Source of the DNA: Bacillota bacterium | Lineage (GTDB): Bacteria > Bacillota > Clostridia > Saccharofermentanales > Fastidiosipilaceae | DNA: 6,026 bases | Reading direction: 5' to 3' | Assembly: GCA_023388205.1 (NCBI GenBank) | Contig: JAEWGS010000040.1 | Location: 1-6,026 of the forward strand | Shown: one piece after another, positions 4,248 through 6,026 of the stretch | Position numbering within the stretch: position 1 is the stretch's first letter | How the letters are laid out: the number at the start of each line of letters is the position of its first letter | Translations under genes and position numbers: made by a program | The notes under the pieces: model-generated | Seen by the model: only the letters and a program-made list of their open reading frames with translations | Database searches by the model: none | What the model was told of the DNA's origin: nothing

Positions 4248-5620
4248 TGAATTCACGAAAACTCAAAAAATACAGCACGCAGCTCATGTCTGATTTGTTT
4301 CATTTTTTGGATCAAGGCATCAGCCCCTTTCATGTCTGCAAAAATTTATCTGATCAATTGAGGCAGGCAGGCTACGTCCATATTCTCGAAAGCGAACTTT
4401 CAACAGACGCTTTAGCCCAAAATAAAAAAGCTTTTATACAGTGGAATGACGCCATGGTCGCCGCCTACCGTCGAGGTTCTCAAGGTCTCAAGGGTGGCCT
4501 TAGGATTTGGGTGGCCCACCTTGACTCTCCCGCACTCGCGATCAAACCCTGCCCCTTGCGCCTGCGCGAAGGATTCTGGCAAGCGGAAACGCTCGTTTAT
4601 GGTGGTCCTATTTTGAATACATATTTTGACCGTCCGCTCGGCGTCGCGGGTCGCGCTTTCATTCAAGGGCCCACGGGCATCCAATGCGAACTCGTCGATT
4701 TCCCCAAAGGCTCCTTTTATTTGCCGAGTCTCGCCATTCACTTCAATCGAGATGTCAATACCGGTCATCGAATCGAAACGCAAAAGGAACTCAGACTCGT
4801 CTACAGCGCCAAGCGCGAAAACGAAAAAGAGCAAGAGTTGCCCCTTGAACGCCTGATCGCAGAGCACTTGGGCTGCGACGAAAAAGCGGTTCTCGACTAC
4901 GACCTCTTCACCTATGAAGCAGGTGGCGCTTTCTACTTCGGCCGAGATCAAGAGTTTTTCTCTTCCAGTCGCATTGATGATTTGGGCATGGTGCACGCAG
5001 GTCTAAAGGGTCTGTTGGACTCCGACAATGAAGCAGACGGCGCACAGGCCTTTGAAGGACTCTCGCTTTTGCTCATTTTTTCAAACGAGGAGATCGGCAG
5101 CCTGACCCGCCAAGGCGCTCGCTCAGGAATTCTCGGCGCACTCTTAGAAAGCCTCCGAGAAGCAGAAGGTCTCAACCATGCAGAATATCTGGCGGCCTTG
5201 AGTCAATCTTACGCCCTCTCTGCTGACCAGGCGCACGCCGTTCACCCGAATTTCATGGAGTATGCTGCCGAGGGCACGCGTCCCAAACTCAACGGAGGTC
5301 CTGTACTCAAATACGCCCTTCAGTCTTACGGGACAGATGCCAAAGGTGCCGCCTTCTTTAAGGCACTTTGCCAAAATGCCGACATTCCTTACCAGCTCTT
5401 TACAAATCGTAGCGATTTGCGCGGCGGTTCGGCCATCGGTCCACTGCTTTTCCCGCAGCTTCCCATCGCCGTCGCCGATATTGGTAATCCTCAATGGGCC
5501 ATGCACTCTCTAAGAGAATGTGCAGGGAGTGACGATCAGGCCCTCATGGCCTTGGCCGCAAAAGCATTTTTTTCTCTTTCGCATCCACATAAACTAAAGA
5601 CAAGGACGGCAAAGCACTAA
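4247..5620 (+). CDS. apeB: M18 family zinc metallo-aminopeptidase
   Basis: A cytoplasmic aminopeptidase predicted to remove N-terminal residues from peptides, with two metal ions per subunit in a large tetrahedral assembly typical of M18. In the frame numbered from the ATG at 4223, the motifs are SPFHVCKNL (34-42), VAHLDSPAL (97-105, metal ligand H99), SSRIDDLGM (248-256, bridging Asp at 252), FSNEEIGS (286-293, catalytic E289 and ligand E290), DQAHAVHPNF (335-344, ligand D335), NRSDLRGGSAIGP (395-407) and DIGNPQWAMHSLRE (419-432, ligand H428). All expected metal ligands are present. I prefer ATG 4247 (457 residues), with GAGG at 4237-4240 spaced 6 nt. ATG 4244 and 4223 are in frame, but their ribosome-binding elements are too close. 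The symbol apeB follows the bacterial M18 type and is tentative. A MATE gene follows 3 nt after the stop. Confidence 0.92.
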   Translation: MNSRKLKKYSTQLMSDLFHFLDQGISPFHVCKNLSDQLRQAGYVHILESELSTDALAQNKKAFIQWNDAMVAAYRRGSQGLKGGLRIWVAHLDSPALAIKPCPLRLREGFWQAETLVYGGPILNTYFDRPLGVAGRAFIQGPTGIQCELVDFPKGSFYLPSLAIHFNRDVNTGHRIETQKELRLVYSAKRENEKEQELPLERLIAEHLGCDEKAVLDYDLFTYEAGGAFYFGRDQEFFSSSRIDDLGMVHAGLKGLLDSDNEADGAQAFEGLSLLLIFSNEEIGSLTRQGARSGILGALLESLREAEGLNHAEYLAALSQSYALSADQAHAVHPNFMEYAAEGTRPKLNGGPVLKYALQSYGTDAKGAAFFKALCQNADIPYQLFTNRSDLRGGSAIGPLLFPQLPIAVADIGNPQWAMHSLRECAGSDDQALMALAAKAFFSLSHPHKLKTRTAKH

Positions 5621-5623
5621 GTC

Positions 5624-6026
5624 ATGCCCAAAATGAAATCGCAACTCGACCTTCTAAACGCGCACATCACGCCCACGCTCTTCAAGCTTGCGGCACCAAT
5701 CATGTTTGGGGCGCTTTTGCAAACCTGCTACACCATGACAGATATGTTCTGGGTCGGCCGTCTTGGGGATCGCCCCGTTGCCGCGGTCGGCTCCATTGGC
5801 TTGCTCCTTTACTTTACCCAAAGTGTCTTTGCCGCTTGCCGTATCGGAGGACAAACTTACACGGGGCAAAGTCTTGGCGCCAAGCGCTTGGATCACGCGC
5901 GTTCCTATGCGGCGGAGGCTTTGCGTCTCACCATTTGGATTGCTTTGACCTTCTCGCTCATCCTTTTAACGCTTCGTGGCCCTATTATTTCAATCTTCGG
6001 TCTCAATGATGCCGAAACCTTACAAG
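5624..6026 (+). CDS. MATE family multidrug efflux transporter, N-terminal part
   Basis: The frame opens at ATG 5624 and remains open to the right edge (134 codons seen; full MATE proteins are about 450 residues with 12 membrane helices). MATE proteins export drugs, toxins or metabolites in exchange for Na+ or H+. Diagnostic sequence is KLAAPIMFGALLQTCYTMTDMFWVGRLG (from residue 21), followed by VAAVGSIGLLLYF (52-64) and GQSLGAKRLDHAR (81-93), typical of the NorM/DinF superfamily. Hydrophobic segments near residues 17-38, 52-75 and 99-126 fit the first three helices. It starts 3 nt after the aminopeptidase stop with no good ribosome binding site (AAGGA at 5602-5606 is 17 nt away), so translation is probably coupled. 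A second in-frame ATG at 5633 is possible. The substrate cannot be predicted. Confidence 0.9.
   Translation, partial: MPKMKSQLDLLNAHITPTLFKLAAPIMFGALLQTCYTMTDMFWVGRLGDRPVAAVGSIGLLLYFTQSVFAACRIGGQTYTGQSLGAKRLDHARSYAAEALRLTIWIALTFSLILLTLRGPIISIFGLNDAETLQ

Noticed and set aside
4412..4996. Minus-strand open frame of 194 codons inside the aminopeptidase gene
   Set aside because: It is fully antisense to M18 catalytic-domain sequence, and the translation shows no recognisable motifs.

Overview
The window looks like chromosomal DNA of a bacterium from the Bacillota (Firmicutes), probably a Clostridia-like lineage. Three things point there: an L10 leader with an intrinsic-terminator attenuator ahead of rplJ, strong AGGAGG ribosome binding sites, and perfect sigma-A type promoter boxes. 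A clostridial-type M18 aminopeptidase and a cytoplasmic GH125 mannosidase fit the same group. Genus cannot be read from the sequence. Nothing suggests a phage, plasmid, insertion sequence or CRISPR array.

Minus strand, reading from about 3973 down to 1: a GH125 alpha-mannosidase; 12 nt later a TlyA-type rRNA 2'-O-methyltransferase; then the ribosomal stalk operon rplJ (L10) and rplL (L7/L12). The rplJ promoter overlaps the tlyA stop codon and drives an autoregulatory L10 leader ending in a terminator hairpin. After rplL comes an intrinsic terminator (probably partial), then a well-placed ribosome binding site and a TTG start that open a reading frame running off the left edge. From position this is most likely the first 13 codons of rpoB. 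The usual neighbours upstream of rplJ (rplK, rplA) are absent here and are replaced by tlyA and the mannosidase gene.

Plus strand, 4223 to the end: an M18 metallo-aminopeptidase gene, then, 3 nt after its stop, the 5' part of a MATE-family efflux transporter cut by the right edge. A 250-bp divergent intergenic region separates the two gene sets. It holds short tandem repeats and a 21-nt duplication of the aminopeptidase translation-start region.

The stalk proteins, RNA polymerase (if rpoB is right) and the rRNA methyltransferase form a translation/transcription cluster. The mannosidase, aminopeptidase and MATE pump look like ordinary catabolic and transport genes with no visible functional link to it. 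I see no wholly new system. The points most worth a second look are regulatory: the 14-bp stem that places the presumed rpoB ribosome binding site and start in its loop, the overlap of the rplJ promoter with tlyA, the duplicated aminopeptidase start region, and lineage-specific extensions of L10, TlyA and GH125.
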